Numbered from the stretch's first letter, positions 50,761 to 60,846 are shown. The stretch is DNA of 64,000 nt from Treponema ruminis (GCA_017161305.1 CP031518.1:1240001-1304000); one strand, 5' to 3'. Numbers and translations: made by a program. The notes: a model not told the origin generated them from the sequence alone.

Positions 50761-51822
50761 ATGGGCTTTTATATTAGAAAAAGTATGAAAGTTGGTCCTT
50801 TTAGATTTAATCTATCAAAATCAGGAGTAGGTGTTTCTGCTGGTGTAAAAGGTTTTAGGCTTGGAAAAGGTCCTAGAGGTAATTATATTCATGCTGGAAT
50901 GAAAGGTTTCTATTATCAAAAAACAATCAATAATAGCAAAAATAAACTACCTGATAATAACAATAATACAAATGACAAACCTGTTGTTGAAAATCCTATC
51001 ACCGAGTATGATTTTAAAGAGATTGAAAGTGGTAATGTTGCTTTCATGGTTGATAATGATTTTAATGATATATTAACTGAATTAAATAAAAAATCTAAAA
51101 TAATTTCATTCGTTCCTATTGCTATCATTATTTCAGTGGCATTAGCCTATTTCATTGATTCAATTCTCATATATAGCGCAGCTATTTTAATTCCAATCGC
51201 TGTATTAATTAATAAACGATTAAAAACAACTTATATTATTTATGATATTGATGATGACAAAGAAACAGAACTTCAAGGATTTTATGATGTATTGAATAAT
51301 TTGAATAACTCAAAAAAACTTTGGCACATTACATCTGCGGCAAAATTAACATCCATGCATGATAGAAAAAGAAATTCTGGTGCTAGTAATTTAATAAAAA
51401 GAGAACCTATATCTATAAAATATAAAATACCTAAGTATGTGAAAACAAATATAAAAGTACCTAGTATACCTGTCGGCAAACAAATTTTATATTTCTTCCC
51501 AGAACGTCTGCTCATAAAGGATGGAAAAAAATTCGGAACTGTTAATTATTCTGATTTAAAAATAGACTATGATAATTCAAATTTTATTGAAACAGAAAAA
51601 ATTCCAAAAGATGCTGAAATTATAGGTTATAGATGGTTATATGTTAATAAAAATGGGATGCCGGATAAAAGATTTAAGGATAACAAGCAAATACCGCTTT
51701 TGAATTATTCAGAGATTCTTTTTAAAAGCGATACAGGATTAAATGAAATGATTATGGCTTCTAAACCAAATATTGGAAAAGAAATATCAGATGTAATAAA
51801 AATGTTGGCGGAACAAAAATGA
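50761..51822 (+). CDS. DUF4236 membrane protein
   Basis: 353 residues, very A+T-rich. MGFYIRKSMKVGPFRFNLSKSGVGVSAGVKGFRLGKGPRGNYIHAGMKGFYY is the DUF4236 domain. A membrane hairpin follows (IIISVALAYFIDSILIYSAAILIPIAVLI, about 118-150). The rest is Lys-rich and cytosolic. Function unknown. Its stop overlaps the K+ channel start by four bases, so both are made together. Confidence 0.85.
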   Translation: MGFYIRKSMKVGPFRFNLSKSGVGVSAGVKGFRLGKGPRGNYIHAGMKGFYYQKTINNSKNKLPDNNNNTNDKPVVENPITEYDFKEIESGNVAFMVDNDFNDILTELNKKSKIISFVPIAIIISVALAYFIDSILIYSAAILIPIAVLINKRLKTTYIIYDIDDDKETELQGFYDVLNNLNNSKKLWHITSAAKLTSMHDRKRNSGASNLIKREPISIKYKIPKYVKTNIKVPSIPVGKQILYFFPERLLIKDGKKFGTVNYSDLKIDYDNSNFIETEKIPKDAEIIGYRWLYVNKNGMPDKRFKDNKQIPLLNYSEILFKSDTGLNEMIMASKPNIGKEISDVIKMLAEQK

Positions 51823-52616
51823 CATTAAAACAAAGAATTTTCGATATAATTCAAGTTGCAGAACCAGATGATAAAATTAGTAAAATTTTTGATATTGCTC
51901 TTATCAGTCTTATACTACTAAATGTTTGCGTTGTAATCGCTGATACTTTTGATGTAAGTGAAAAGACAAAAATAGTTTTCAATTTCATAGAGTATGTTTC
52001 TGTTATTATTTTTACTTTTGAATATATATTAAGGGTATGGACTGCGGATTTATTATATCCAAATAAGAGGAAAGTGATAGCAAAAATCAAATATATTTTT
52101 TCTTTTTTAGCGATTATCGATTTACTTGCCATCATGCCGTTTTATTTGCCATTTATCATATCAATCGACTTGCGCATTTTAAGGATGCTAAGAATTATTC
52201 GGTTATTTAGAATTTTTAAGATTAATAGGTATACAGATGCATTAACAAAGATTTTCACTGTTTTTAAAATAAAAAAACATGAATTATTATCTTCTATTTT
52301 TGTCGTTCTTTTACTTATGATTGTTGCTGCTGTATTAATGTTTAATATTGAAAATTCAGCGCAGCCTCAAGTATTTAAAAATGCATTTGATGCATTATGG
52401 TGGGCGTTAGCTACTTTAACAACTGTCGGTTATGGTGATATTTATCCAATCACAACTCTTGGAAAAATTCTAAGTGCTATAATCGCACTTTTAGGAATTG
52501 GACTTGTAGCAGTACCGACCGGTATTATTTCTGCAGGTTTTGTAGAATCAATCACAAATGAAAAAGAGGAAAAACATTTTAAATATTGCCCCTATTGTGG
52601 TGAAAAATTAGATTAA
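51819..52616 (+). CDS. Voltage-gated-like K+ channel
   Basis: 265 residues. Six membrane segments with an S4-like Arg helix (LRILRMLRIIRLFRIFK) and a pore FDALWWALATLTTVGYGDIYP, the K+ selectivity filter TVGYGD. C-terminus (YCPYCGEKLD) is a zinc-ribbon pair, unusual in this family. Coupled to the DUF4236 gene. Cytoplasmic membrane. AT-rich codons, suggesting recent acquisition. Confidence 0.93.
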   Translation: MTLKQRIFDIIQVAEPDDKISKIFDIALISLILLNVCVVIADTFDVSEKTKIVFNFIEYVSVIIFTFEYILRVWTADLLYPNKRKVIAKIKYIFSFLAIIDLLAIMPFYLPFIISIDLRILRMLRIIRLFRIFKINRYTDALTKIFTVFKIKKHELLSSIFVVLLLMIVAAVLMFNIENSAQPQVFKNAFDALWWALATLTTVGYGDIYPITTLGKILSAIIALLGIGLVAVPTGIISAGFVESITNEKEEKHFKYCPYCGEKLD

Positions 52617-52689
52617 GATATATATACTTCTGTTTTGCAAATATCAGAACTTAAATAAAAAATCAATCTGCATCCTACATACAATAAAT

Positions 52690-52720
52690 TTGACAGAATG
52701 TTCGCATATATGCTAACATT
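52690..52720 (+). promoter_or_regulatory. higBA promoter with palindromic operator
   Basis: TTGACA (52690-52695), 18-bp spacer, TAACAT (52714-52719), then ATG 52726. The spacer and -10 form a 24-bp dyad (52697-52720, AATGTT-N-GCATATATGC-N-AACATT), one mismatched pair per half. HigA-type antitoxin is the expected binder; the mRNA would be leaderless. Confidence 0.7.
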
Positions 52721-52725
52721 TGATT

Positions 52726-53085
52726 ATGTACAGGAAAGTTACATTCTATAAAACTCTTGATGGAAAATGCCCCGTTGCAGAGTTTATAGATTCCCAACCA
52801 GCAAAAGTTGCACAGAAAATTGCATGGGTTCTTAAAGCAGTTCAGGAGCTTGAAAAGATTCCAAAAACTTATTTTAAGAAGATAACAGATACGGATATCT
52901 ACGAAGTCAGAATCGAGATTAGTGGAAACATCTATCGACTTTTGGGATTTTTCCATAACGGAAACCTCGTAATTCTTACAAATGGTTTTCAAAAGAAAAC
53001 TCAGAAAACACCTACGAATGAAATCGAAATCTGTAAGGAACGCATGAAGGAATACTTAACTAGAGGTAACAAAAATGAGAAATGA
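52726..53085 (+). CDS. HigB/Gp49-like toxin
   Basis: 119 residues from ATG 52726. VTFYKTLDGKCPVAEFIDSQPAKVAQKIAWVLKAVQELEKIPKTYFKKI, YEVRIEISGNIYRLLGFFHNGNLVILTNGFQKKTQKTPTNEI are RelE-superfamily (HigB/phage Gp49) sequence features, an mRNA-cleaving toxin at the ribosome. Coded before the antitoxin, with an 11-bp overlap, the usual HigBA order. Confidence 0.9.
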   Translation: MYRKVTFYKTLDGKCPVAEFIDSQPAKVAQKIAWVLKAVQELEKIPKTYFKKITDTDIYEVRIEISGNIYRLLGFFHNGNLVILTNGFQKKTQKTPTNEIEICKERMKEYLTRGNKNEK

Positions 53086-53362
53086 AACTTTTGATTTAGA
53101 TGACTATATTACTCAGCGAAAAGAAAAAGATTCCGACTTTGCAGCTGGATTTGACACTGGATATGAAGAATTCAAAATCGGAACGATGATAAAAGAACTG
53201 CGTCTTGAAAATGGCATGACACAGGAACAACTTGCTGAAAAACTTGATACAAAGAAAAGTGTAATTTCCAGAATGGAAAATCATTCAGAAGATATAAGAC
53301 TTTCAACATTGCAAAAAGTCGCCGCTGTATTCGGAAAACAACTTAGACTTGCAATGTTATAA
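53075..53362 (+). CDS. HigA-like antitoxin (XRE)
   Basis: 95 residues. IGTMIKELRLENGMTQEQLAEKLDTKKSVISRMENHSEDIRLSTLQKVAAVFGKQL is a full XRE helix-turn-helix; N-terminal acidic segment (NETFDLDDYITQRKEKDSD) likely binds the toxin. Represses the operon through the palindrome at 52697-52720 (inference). Overlaps the toxin gene end. Confidence 0.9.
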   Translation: MRNETFDLDDYITQRKEKDSDFAAGFDTGYEEFKIGTMIKELRLENGMTQEQLAEKLDTKKSVISRMENHSEDIRLSTLQKVAAVFGKQLRLAML

Positions 53363-53368
53363 TCCCCC

Positions 53369-53410
53369 CTCTTAAACGGCAGACAGGCTTACCCGCCCAC
53401 CGTTTAAGAG
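53369..53410. terminator. Inverted repeat between convergent genes
   Basis: CTCTTAAACGG (53369-53379) and CCGTTTAAGAG (53400-53410), 11-bp perfect stem with a 20-nt loop. Neither side has a T tract, so a classical terminator is uncertain; perhaps a bidirectional stop between higA and the DUF2798 gene. Confidence 0.45.
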
Positions 53411-53415
53411 CTTGG

Positions 53416-53892
53416 TTATCCTCTCTCACCCTTTGCTTTCATCATCGCCCCAAAAATACCCCGCACAACCGGACCTGCGACAAGCAGCTGCCAGAAAGCG
53501 GCCATCGGATAATTGAAAACTGTTGTCTGAAGCCAGATGGAAATCATTTCTTTCTGAAAACCGCCCTTGAAAAGAATTGTTGCGGCAAGACTCATAAGCG
53601 GGCACATCAGCCAAACAGAGCAGATTGAGATTGAAAGGATGATAAACACCGGATTCGCCTCTCCCAGATTGAACTTTGAAAAAGTGATTTTCTTGGCAAT
53701 CGGTCCGACAATCAAAAAATCAAGCACAAAAGCTACCGGCATCATAATTGGAAGTTCATGGAAGGCAAGCAGAAAAACAGAATTAGAAAGTCCTCCCATC
53801 GCAAGTGCAATGTTGTAGCAAATCATTGCACAAACCATAACAAATACCATCAGAATGGTAAAAAGAATTTCCTGTCCCAAAGATTTTGGCAT
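53416..53892 (-). CDS. DUF2798 membrane protein
   Basis: 158 residues with four membrane segments in a tandem repeat: LMVFVMVCAMICYNIALAMGGLSNSVF, PVAFVLDFLIVGPIAKKI, ISICSVWLMCPLMSLAATIL and AFWQLLVAGPVVRGIFG. Repeated 'F..FL..GP..KK/R' is the DUF2798 signature. Function unknown. The region 53893-54147 downstream of its promoter has no gene. Confidence 0.85.
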   Translation of the reverse strand: MPKSLGQEILFTILMVFVMVCAMICYNIALAMGGLSNSVFLLAFHELPIMMPVAFVLDFLIVGPIAKKITFSKFNLGEANPVFIILSISICSVWLMCPLMSLAATILFKGGFQKEMISIWLQTTVFNYPMAAFWQLLVAGPVVRGIFGAMMKAKGERG

Positions 53893-54147
53893 GTGAAACT
53901 CCAGAATGTAAATGTGATTGCATTAAGACTACGCGAAGACCTCGCGCATGAGCATAGAAAGGTGCGGAACTGCAAGGAGCGGTTCGCTCTTAATAAGATT
54001 AGGCAATCTTTGAAAAGTGTATGATTATTCAGAAGTGAATAACCTGAATGTTTCGTATCATATCAGATATAAAAATTTTGTGTAATACCCTGTGCTAATG
54101 TTCTTTATCGAAAATTCGTGCTAAAATATTAAAAATCAGGAGCACAA

Positions 54148-54450
54148 ATGGTAAAGCACATAATCTTATGGACATTGAAAGAAATGAGCGATTCTGAAAA
54201 AGAATCGGTAAAAGCCGGAATCAAGGAAGGACTCGAGGGCCTCAAGGGCAAAATTCCGGGTCTTGTAGAAATCAAGGTAATCACAAGCGGCCGCCTCGCC
54301 TCTTCAAACGCTGACTTGATGCTGGACTCAACTTTCGAATCCGAAGAAGCACTCAAAGGCTATGCAAAACACCCGGATCATGTGGCTGTAGCAGACGGAA
54401 AAGTCCGCCCCTTCACAGTAAGCCGCTCATGCCTTGACTTCGAAATATAA
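54148..54450 (+). CDS. Dabb family A/B-barrel protein
   Basis: 100 residues. MVKHIILWTLKEMSDSEKESVKAGIKEGLEGLKGKIPGLVEIKVITSGRL and LMLDSTFESEEALKGYAKHPDHVAVADGKVRPF are the stress-responsive Dabb domain (dimeric alpha/beta barrel). AGGAG site. Biochemical role unknown. Confidence 0.93.
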   Translation: MVKHIILWTLKEMSDSEKESVKAGIKEGLEGLKGKIPGLVEIKVITSGRLASSNADLMLDSTFESEEALKGYAKHPDHVAVADGKVRPFTVSRSCLDFEI

Positions 54451-54513
54451 TTTTTTTCAGTTTAAATCAATATTTTTCTCGCCAACTCGTCTAAGTCGAT
54501 ATATAATAGTCGT

Positions 54514-56178
54514 ATGGATGATTTATTTGAACGAACGATTCTTATTGTAGACGACGAAGCTGTAAACCGCGAGATTCTCGGCAACATAATTCTGTCTGAG
54601 TATAAGGTCATATACGCAGAAAACGGAAAAGATGCCCTGGAAAAAATTCATTCAAATGCCTCTTCAATTTCTCTTGTCCTGCTGGATTTGCTCATGCCGG
54701 TTATGGACGGAAATGAAGTTCTAAAGTCAATGAACGAAGAAGGGATTATTAGCGACATTCCTGTAATCGTTTTGACTGCTGATAAATCCAGCGAAATCCA
54801 AAGCCTTAGGTTAGGTGCCGCAGACTTTCTTACCAAGCCTTACGATTCTCCGGAAGTAATTCTTGCCCGAGTCCGCCATTCAATTCAGCTGTTTGAAAAT
54901 TCAAAAATCATTCATGCGACTGAATTTGATAAGCTGACCCGCCTTTACAGTCCAGACTTTTTCTTTGAATACGCTTCCCAGTTCGACCAGCGTTTCCCGG
55001 ACAAGGTCATGGATGCTCTCGCCTTGAATTTTACCCGCTTCCATCTTTTGAATCAGCTTAAGGGGCGTTCTTTTGGAGACGAGATTTTAAAGCAAATAGC
55101 CGACGGAATCCGAAAAGCCCTTCTTAAAACCGGTGGAATCGCAGGCCAAAACGAAGCCGACTCTTTTTATCTTTATGTTCCACATCAGGACGACTACGGA
55201 ATTATCCTTCAGAAAATAAATGAATCACTTTCTTCTATTTTAAAACCTTCGGAAATAAGATTGCGGCTTGGCGTTTATTCTGATTCTGACCGCAGGTTCC
55301 CTATGATTCAGCGCTTTGACCACGCGGTTCAGGCATGTAATTCCCTTCGAGGCAAAACTTCCGCCACCAGCGATATCTGTGTTTATGACGACAAAATGGC
55401 GGAAAAAGAAGTTTTTGATGCACATCTTTTACAGGATTTTGAGGCCGCCATCGAACAGAAGCAGTTCAAGGTAAACTATCAGCCAAAATTCAACATCAAA
55501 GGGGACAAGCCTGTTTTGTGCAGTGCCGAAGCCCTTGTAAGCTGGATTCACCCGGAGCTTGGCCGTGTACGCCCGGATCTTTTCATTCCGCTGTTTGAAG
55601 AGAACGGACTTGTAACAAAGCTCGACCGCTATGTCTGGGAAGAAAGCGCAAGGCAAATCCGCCGCTGGAAAGACGAGCTTGGAGTTACGATTCCGGTTTC
55701 CGTAAACGTTTCGCGCGTAGACATTGCCGCTCCTGACATGACTGATTTCATCACAAAAATCGTAAAGGAAAACGGTCTTGCTACATCAGAATACATGCTG
55801 GAAATTACTGAATCAGCCTACACTTCTGATCAAAAGCACATCATCGAAGTCGTGGAAAATCTCCGCTCGCTGGGTCATAAAGTCGAAATGGACGACTTTG
55901 GTTCGGGCTATTCTTCCCTCAACATGCTCACTTCCATGCCGATTGACGTCCTCAAAATGGACAAGGCCTTTATCCGAAACATTCAGCCGGGCAATAAAGA
56001 AATGAAGCTGGTTGAGCTGGTTCTTGATATTGCAAAAAATCTTGGAGTGCCGGTCGTTGCGGAGGGCGTTGAAACAGACGAAGAGTACAAAATGCTCAAA
56101 GCTGCCGGCTGCGACATAATTCAGGGCTATTATTTTTCAAAGCCGATTCCGCCGTCAGAATTTTCGAGGTTTGTATGA
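54514..56178 (+). CDS. Response regulator with degenerate GGDEF and EAL
   Basis: 554 residues. Receiver with D58 (LVLLDLLMPVMDG) and TADKSSEIQSLRLGAADFLTKPYD; a GGDEF-like middle (140-290) whose catalytic motif is lost (RGKTSATS); EAL with all residues for c-di-GMP hydrolysis: EALVSW, NVSRVDI, EITES, MDDFGSGYSS, LKMDK, AEGVE, GYYFSKP. Likely a phosphodiesterase controlled by phosphorylation from the hybrid kinase next downstream. TATAAT ends 6 bp before ATG: leaderless. Confidence 0.93.
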   Translation: MDDLFERTILIVDDEAVNREILGNIILSEYKVIYAENGKDALEKIHSNASSISLVLLDLLMPVMDGNEVLKSMNEEGIISDIPVIVLTADKSSEIQSLRLGAADFLTKPYDSPEVILARVRHSIQLFENSKIIHATEFDKLTRLYSPDFFFEYASQFDQRFPDKVMDALALNFTRFHLLNQLKGRSFGDEILKQIADGIRKALLKTGGIAGQNEADSFYLYVPHQDDYGIILQKINESLSSILKPSEIRLRLGVYSDSDRRFPMIQRFDHAVQACNSLRGKTSATSDICVYDDKMAEKEVFDAHLLQDFEAAIEQKQFKVNYQPKFNIKGDKPVLCSAEALVSWIHPELGRVRPDLFIPLFEENGLVTKLDRYVWEESARQIRRWKDELGVTIPVSVNVSRVDIAAPDMTDFITKIVKENGLATSEYMLEITESAYTSDQKHIIEVVENLRSLGHKVEMDDFGSGYSSLNMLTSMPIDVLKMDKAFIRNIQPGNKEMKLVELVLDIAKNLGVPVVAEGVETDEEYKMLKAAGCDIIQGYYFSKPIPPSEFSRFV

Positions 56179-56510
56179 TTACAATAGAAGAATTAAAGAA
56201 AAATGGCGCGGACCTTGAAACAGGACTTTCCCGCTGTCTTGGAAAAGAAGATTTATATCTCAAACTCGTAAAGATGGGTCTTGGGGATGCGAAATTTGAA
56301 GAGCTAGGAGATGCCCTGAGTGCCAATGACTTACAGAAAGCCTTCGAGCTTTGTCACGCCCTCAAAGGTGTAATCGGGAATCTTGCCCTCACGCCTTTAT
56401 TTGAAGCCCTCTCGTCGCTGACGGAAAAACTTCGCAACAAGGAAGAAGCTGATTATCCTGCCATGTATTCAGAAATTCTTGAAATCCGCTCAAAACTTTC
56501 GGGTAGTTAG
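56175..56510 (+). CDS. Histidine phosphotransfer (Hpt) protein
   Basis: 111 residues, a four-helix Hpt domain. H61 in LCHALKGVIGNLAL is the phospho-accepting histidine. Start overlaps the response regulator stop by four bases, and the kinase follows 3 bp later. It probably relays phosphate between the hybrid kinase's receiver and the EAL response regulator. Confidence 0.9.
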   Translation: MITIEELKKNGADLETGLSRCLGKEDLYLKLVKMGLGDAKFEELGDALSANDLQKAFELCHALKGVIGNLALTPLFEALSSLTEKLRNKEEADYPAMYSEILEIRSKLSGS

Positions 56511-56513
56511 CCT

Positions 56514-58697
56514 ATGAAAAAAGGTCTGATAATCATCACCAACTTCCTGATTGTAATTTTTTCGATTTTCTTTGTAGTGCTCTACGCCAGAAAACAGAGT
56601 GCCTCAATGAAAGCCTACAACACCGAGAACTTTATGACCATGTCGATTGGTATGGAGCAGGTGACAACAAATTATATGGAAGGAGAACAGAGACTTTGCG
56701 ATTCATGGGCAGCCTGTATAAACAGCCGCAAAATGAACATGACCGAAGCCATGTCCTACCTCAAAGTCGCCCAGCGAATTCAGAATGTTTCCGCCCACAT
56801 CATCAGGCTCGATTCTTTTACCGGCTATTCCAACAAGCCCAAAATCGACAATCCCAATGAATTCACGGTCTCTTATCAGGAAATAGACATTTTTTCTTCA
56901 CTGAATGAACTTCTCGGCCAGCAGGATCAGGTTCGCGTTACCCGCTCCTACACAAATCCCATGAACGGCATTCAGTCCATCGCCTTTTGTGACCTTCTGG
57001 AACTGCGGGTTGATGAATCAGAAAGCGGCAATAGAAACACGGCCGCAAGCGAAACAAGCACAAGCAAAAGCAAGTCCTCAAAATTTGAAAAAGCCGTCCT
57101 CATGCGAGTAATTCCAGTTGAAATGCTTGCAAGCAAATGGGTCTTTCCTTCCGAAAAATACAGCGACGCCCAGATTTCAATGATTGATTCCGAGGGAAAC
57201 TATATACTGAAGGGAAAATCATTTAAAAACTCGAACTTCTTTGAATTCTATAAGTCCTATAATCAGATTAATAAGGAAGCCTTTGAAAATCTCAGGTCGA
57301 AAATCCATGAAACCGGAATGTTTACGATGCAGAACTCAAAAAAGATAAACTGTCTCATAGTTCATATCCCGGTAAACACTTCTTTTGACTGGACCCTTCT
57401 CACCTACATTCCGATGGAAGACATCACGAAGAATAATATTGACTGGCCTCTGGTTATCGTGGTTTCCGTCTCCCTCATAATTCTTCTTATCTTCGATATT
57501 CTTGTCATCATGCGGTTCAACCTGAATCTTGCCGCCGCCGCAAAGGAAGCAGACCTTGCAAACAAGGCAAAAACCGTTTTCCTTTCAACAATGTCTCACG
57601 ATATCCGCACCCCGATGAATGCGATAATCGGACTTACAACGATTGCAGAAAAAAAAGTCAGCGATGCAGAAGCCGTTTCGGATTATCTTCACAAAATCAA
57701 ACTCGCAAGCAATCACCTTCTCACGCTCATAAATGACATTCTGGACATCTCAAAAGTTGAGCACGGAAACATTTCTCTTTCACCAGTGCGATTTTCGATT
57801 CTTGACCTGGCAGAAAATCTTGAAAACATGGCCCTTCCTATGGTTCGGCAGAAAAACATTGTTTTCATCTTCCAGAAAAACAACATCACCCAAAAATATC
57901 TATTTGCGGACCAGCTTCGTATAAATCAGATTTTTATAAACATCCTTTCCAATGCAATCAAATACACTCCAGACAACAAAGAGGTCTTCGTTGAACTGAG
58001 CGAAGAACCCTGCGACAAAGAAAAGTTCATAAAGCTTGTCTATAAGGTTTCGGATAAGGGAATCGGAATGCCGGAAAGTTTTATGGAAATTATGTATGAG
58101 CCTTTCATGCGCCAGACGGACAGCCGGATTAATACGATTCAGGGAACAGGACTTGGACTTGCCATCACAAAAAAGATGGTTGACATGATGGGCGGTAAAA
58201 TTGAATGCCAGAGCAAGGAAGGAGAAGGAACGACCTTTACGGTAACGCTTGAACTTGAAGTTTCTGAAAGTGAAAGGAACGCCGCGACTCAGGAAGAAAA
58301 CGATGCTGATTTAACTGATGTGAAGGTTCTTGTCGTCGAGGACATGGATGTAAACTGGGAAATTATTTCTACCCTTCTTGAAATGTACGGAATTAAATGC
58401 TCTCGTGCTGAAAACGGAAAGGTCGCCGTCGATACCCTTCGTGACATGAAGCCCGGTCAATTTGATGTCGTTTTTATGGATATTCAGATGCCGGTCATGA
58501 ACGGACTTGAAGCAAGCCGCCAAATCAGAAAGCTGGAAAATCCCCATGCGGCAGGGATTCCGATTATTGCAATGACAGCCGATGCCTTTTCTGAAAATGT
58601 AGCGGAATGTTTTGCAGCCGGAATGAACGGACACATCGCAAAGCCGATTGACATCAACAATGTCGTCCGGGAACTGAGAAAAATCCGCCAGTCATAA
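56514..58697 (+). CDS. Hybrid sensor histidine kinase
   Basis: 727 residues. Membrane helix 5-23, periplasmic sensor 24-310, helix 312-333, HisKA with H362 ([18 protein letters not shown]), HATPase ([38 protein letters not shown]) and a C-terminal receiver ([31 protein letters not shown]) near 600-720. With Hpt and the EAL protein it makes a phosphorelay. The partner sensor may be the solute-binding lipoprotein encoded next. Confidence 0.95.
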   Translation: MKKGLIIITNFLIVIFSIFFVVLYARKQSASMKAYNTENFMTMSIGMEQVTTNYMEGEQRLCDSWAACINSRKMNMTEAMSYLKVAQRIQNVSAHIIRLDSFTGYSNKPKIDNPNEFTVSYQEIDIFSSLNELLGQQDQVRVTRSYTNPMNGIQSIAFCDLLELRVDESESGNRNTAASETSTSKSKSSKFEKAVLMRVIPVEMLASKWVFPSEKYSDAQISMIDSEGNYILKGKSFKNSNFFEFYKSYNQINKEAFENLRSKIHETGMFTMQNSKKINCLIVHIPVNTSFDWTLLTYIPMEDITKNNIDWPLVIVVSVSLIILLIFDILVIMRFNLNLAAAAKEADLANKAKTVFLSTMSHDIRTPMNAIIGLTTIAEKKVSDAEAVSDYLHKIKLASNHLLTLINDILDISKVEHGNISLSPVRFSILDLAENLENMALPMVRQKNIVFIFQKNNITQKYLFADQLRINQIFINILSNAIKYTPDNKEVFVELSEEPCDKEKFIKLVYKVSDKGIGMPESFMEIMYEPFMRQTDSRINTIQGTGLGLAITKKMVDMMGGKIECQSKEGEGTTFTVTLELEVSESERNAATQEENDADLTDVKVLVVEDMDVNWEIISTLLEMYGIKCSRAENGKVAVDTLRDMKPGQFDVVFMDIQMPVMNGLEASRQIRKLENPHAAGIPIIAMTADAFSENVAECFAAGMNGHIAKPIDINNVVRELRKIRQS

Positions 58698-58720
58698 AGA
58701 ATTTTTAGAGGGAGAGAATT

Positions 58721-60007
58721 ATGAAAAAGAAGATGAGATTGATAAAAAAGTGCGCCATATTGATTTTATGCGCGCTTGTGATTCTTGAACTTGCTTCCTG
58801 CAATAAACAGAAAAAAGAAAAAGCCTTTGTTCCCCGGCTCGATACTCAGACAAAGTGCAAAATTGAAATTGCCGGCCGCTACCAGAATTTTGAAGCCCTT
58901 GAAGCCGAGTTTGACCGCTTTAATGAATTTTACCCCAATGTCGAGCTCGCCTACACCTATCTGGATAATTACAAAAAGTCAATTTCCACGGCACTGGCAA
59001 GTCAGAACGCCCCTGATATATTCACGACTTTTCCCTGGATGCTGGACAAGACAAATTACAATCCCCTTCTTGAAAATGCCGAAAACTTAGCCGACTCAAA
59101 AAGCACAGGATTTGAACTGTCAGCGGTAAATCAAAAGCTTCTCTTTCCCATGGCAGACGGCTCGATTCCAATGGTGCCGGTCTTGTGCGCCGCAAACGGA
59201 ATGCTTGTAAACGAAGACCTTTTCAAAAAAGAAAAAATCCAGATTCCGCAAACCTGGTCTCAGCTGATTGAAGCCTGCCAGAAATTTAAGGACGCAGGCT
59301 ACAAAAGCCCGATTCTTTCAGAAAATTCCGCAGTTTCAATCATGTCTTCACTGATTTATCCATACTTCACAAAAGAAGTCATGAACAAGCCCGAGGCAAT
59401 TTCAAAGCTGAACAAACTTGAACCCGAAGCCGGGGGGTACATGCGGACAACCCTGGAATGGGTCCAAGAGTTTAAGAAATACGACTTTATGGATTTGGAA
59501 GAGTGCAGCAAGATTAAAGACAATTATTCAGCAGTAATCATGCGATTTTTTGAAGGTGACATCCCTATGATGCTTGCCTCCGCCGATGTAGTTTCCGGCA
59601 CAAAAAAACGCGAGTCCCTGTCAGAAGCCTTTACCAAAAATCCCTTCAAATACAGTTTTTACTCCGTGCCCGTTATGGAAAAAGGCGGTGCCGTCCTTCA
59701 GGTACCGTCCGTAGAATTTTCCGTAAACAAAAACGGCAAGAACCTTGAAATGACAAATGAGTTCATGCGCTTCCTGCTCCGAACAGAAGAACTGAACAAT
59801 CTTGCTAAAATCAAACGCCTCATAACCTGCTCAACAGTCTATTCCTTCGACGATGTATACGCCCCCCTCGAAAACGCCGAACACCTTTATCAGATGGAAA
59901 TCGGCATATTGGACAACACTTATTCCCAGCTCAGAAAGGCCGCCTATCAGGTGCTTTTGGGAAAGCAGAGTGTAGACGAAGCAATCGCCTGGTACGGGAA
60001 GTATTAA
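58721..60007 (+). CDS. Solute-binding lipoprotein (ABC, family 1-like)
   Basis: 428 residues. Lipoprotein signal (KKCAILILCALVILELASC, lipobox LASC). Carbohydrate-type SBP: FEALEAEFDRFNEFYPNVELAYTYL, SQNAPDIFTTFPWMLD, GSIPMVPVLCAANGMLVNEDLFKKEKIQIPQTWSQLIEACQKFKDAG. No permease or ATPase next to it, and placed last in a signalling operon; it may present a ligand to the kinase (inference). Outer face of the inner membrane. Confidence 0.9.
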   Translation: MKKKMRLIKKCAILILCALVILELASCNKQKKEKAFVPRLDTQTKCKIEIAGRYQNFEALEAEFDRFNEFYPNVELAYTYLDNYKKSISTALASQNAPDIFTTFPWMLDKTNYNPLLENAENLADSKSTGFELSAVNQKLLFPMADGSIPMVPVLCAANGMLVNEDLFKKEKIQIPQTWSQLIEACQKFKDAGYKSPILSENSAVSIMSSLIYPYFTKEVMNKPEAISKLNKLEPEAGGYMRTTLEWVQEFKKYDFMDLEECSKIKDNYSAVIMRFFEGDIPMMLASADVVSGTKKRESLSEAFTKNPFKYSFYSVPVMEKGGAVLQVPSVEFSVNKNGKNLEMTNEFMRFLLRTEELNNLAKIKRLITCSTVYSFDDVYAPLENAEHLYQMEIGILDNTYSQLRKAAYQVLLGKQSVDEAIAWYGKY

Positions 60008-60084
60008 TTTTTCATTGACGATTGGACAGTCAGCGGAATAAAATAAATTCCAGGGCAGTAAAAGTATAAAAAAGGAGGCTGACC

Positions 60085-60837
60085 ATGCTGAAGACGGATT
60101 ACGCTAAGGTTTCAAAAGTGTATGACAAAAACAAGGGCAGGATAGACTTTCCCAGGGATGAAGAAATTGAGAAACTTTTGGAAACAAAGGAAAGTATTAC
60201 TGTTTTGGACCTGGCATGTGGAACCGGAAATTATTTATTGGGTCAGCAGCAGCATTATGAAGGCAAAAATATAAGATGGATTGGAATCGATTTGTCCCCG
60301 GAAATGCTGGATATTGCAAAAAGTAAAAATCTTTCAGCCGAATTCATAAACGCAAATGCAGAATCTTTCAATCTGGAAGAAGAATCCGTAGATTTAATCG
60401 TCTGTAATTTTGCATTTCACCATTTTGAAAACAAGCAGAAGTGTCTGGAAAAGATTTATGCGACTCTAAAAAAGGGCGGAGTCTTAAGATTCAGAAATGT
60501 TGAGCCGGAATGCATGAAGGAATGGTGGGTTTATAAATACTGCCCGGAAACGTTTTTTGAAGATAAGTTTCGTTTCTGGCCAAAGGATTTGATGATATAC
60601 GAACTGAAGAAAAATCATTTTGCAAATATATCTGCCAAACTGGAATATTATGAAAAATACAAACCGATAAATGAGCTTGTAGAAAATTACAAAAGAAGGG
60701 ATTCGTCACAGCTGGCAATGATAGACGACGAATCCTACAACAAAGGTCTGCAGCGGGTAATACAGGAAGTCAGTCAAGGCGAGACCGAATACAAGGATGT
60801 TGTCGCCTTGCTGGAAATACGCTGTGAGAAGAGGTAG
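60085..60837 (+). CDS. Class I SAM-dependent methyltransferase
   Basis: 250 residues. VLDLACGTGNYLLGQQQHY (motif I), GIDLSPEMLDIAKSKNL, VDLIVCNFAFHHFENKQKCLEKIYATLKKGGVLRFRNVEPE complete the UbiE/MenG-like fold. AGGAGG site eight bases before ATG. Small-molecule substrate unknown. Single gene, close to the convergent 60847 gene. Confidence 0.9.
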   Translation: MLKTDYAKVSKVYDKNKGRIDFPRDEEIEKLLETKESITVLDLACGTGNYLLGQQQHYEGKNIRWIGIDLSPEMLDIAKSKNLSAEFINANAESFNLEEESVDLIVCNFAFHHFENKQKCLEKIYATLKKGGVLRFRNVEPECMKEWWVYKYCPETFFEDKFRFWPKDLMIYELKKNHFANISAKLEYYEKYKPINELVENYKRRDSSQLAMIDDESYNKGLQRVIQEVSQGETEYKDVVALLEIRCEKR

Positions 60838-60846
60838 CAGTCCTTT

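Noticed and set aside
30974..54450. Chromosomal integron cassette array
   Set aside because: Many single-gene cassettes, but they are in both directions with their own promoters, there is no integrase gene and the dispersed repeat does not fit attC symmetry.
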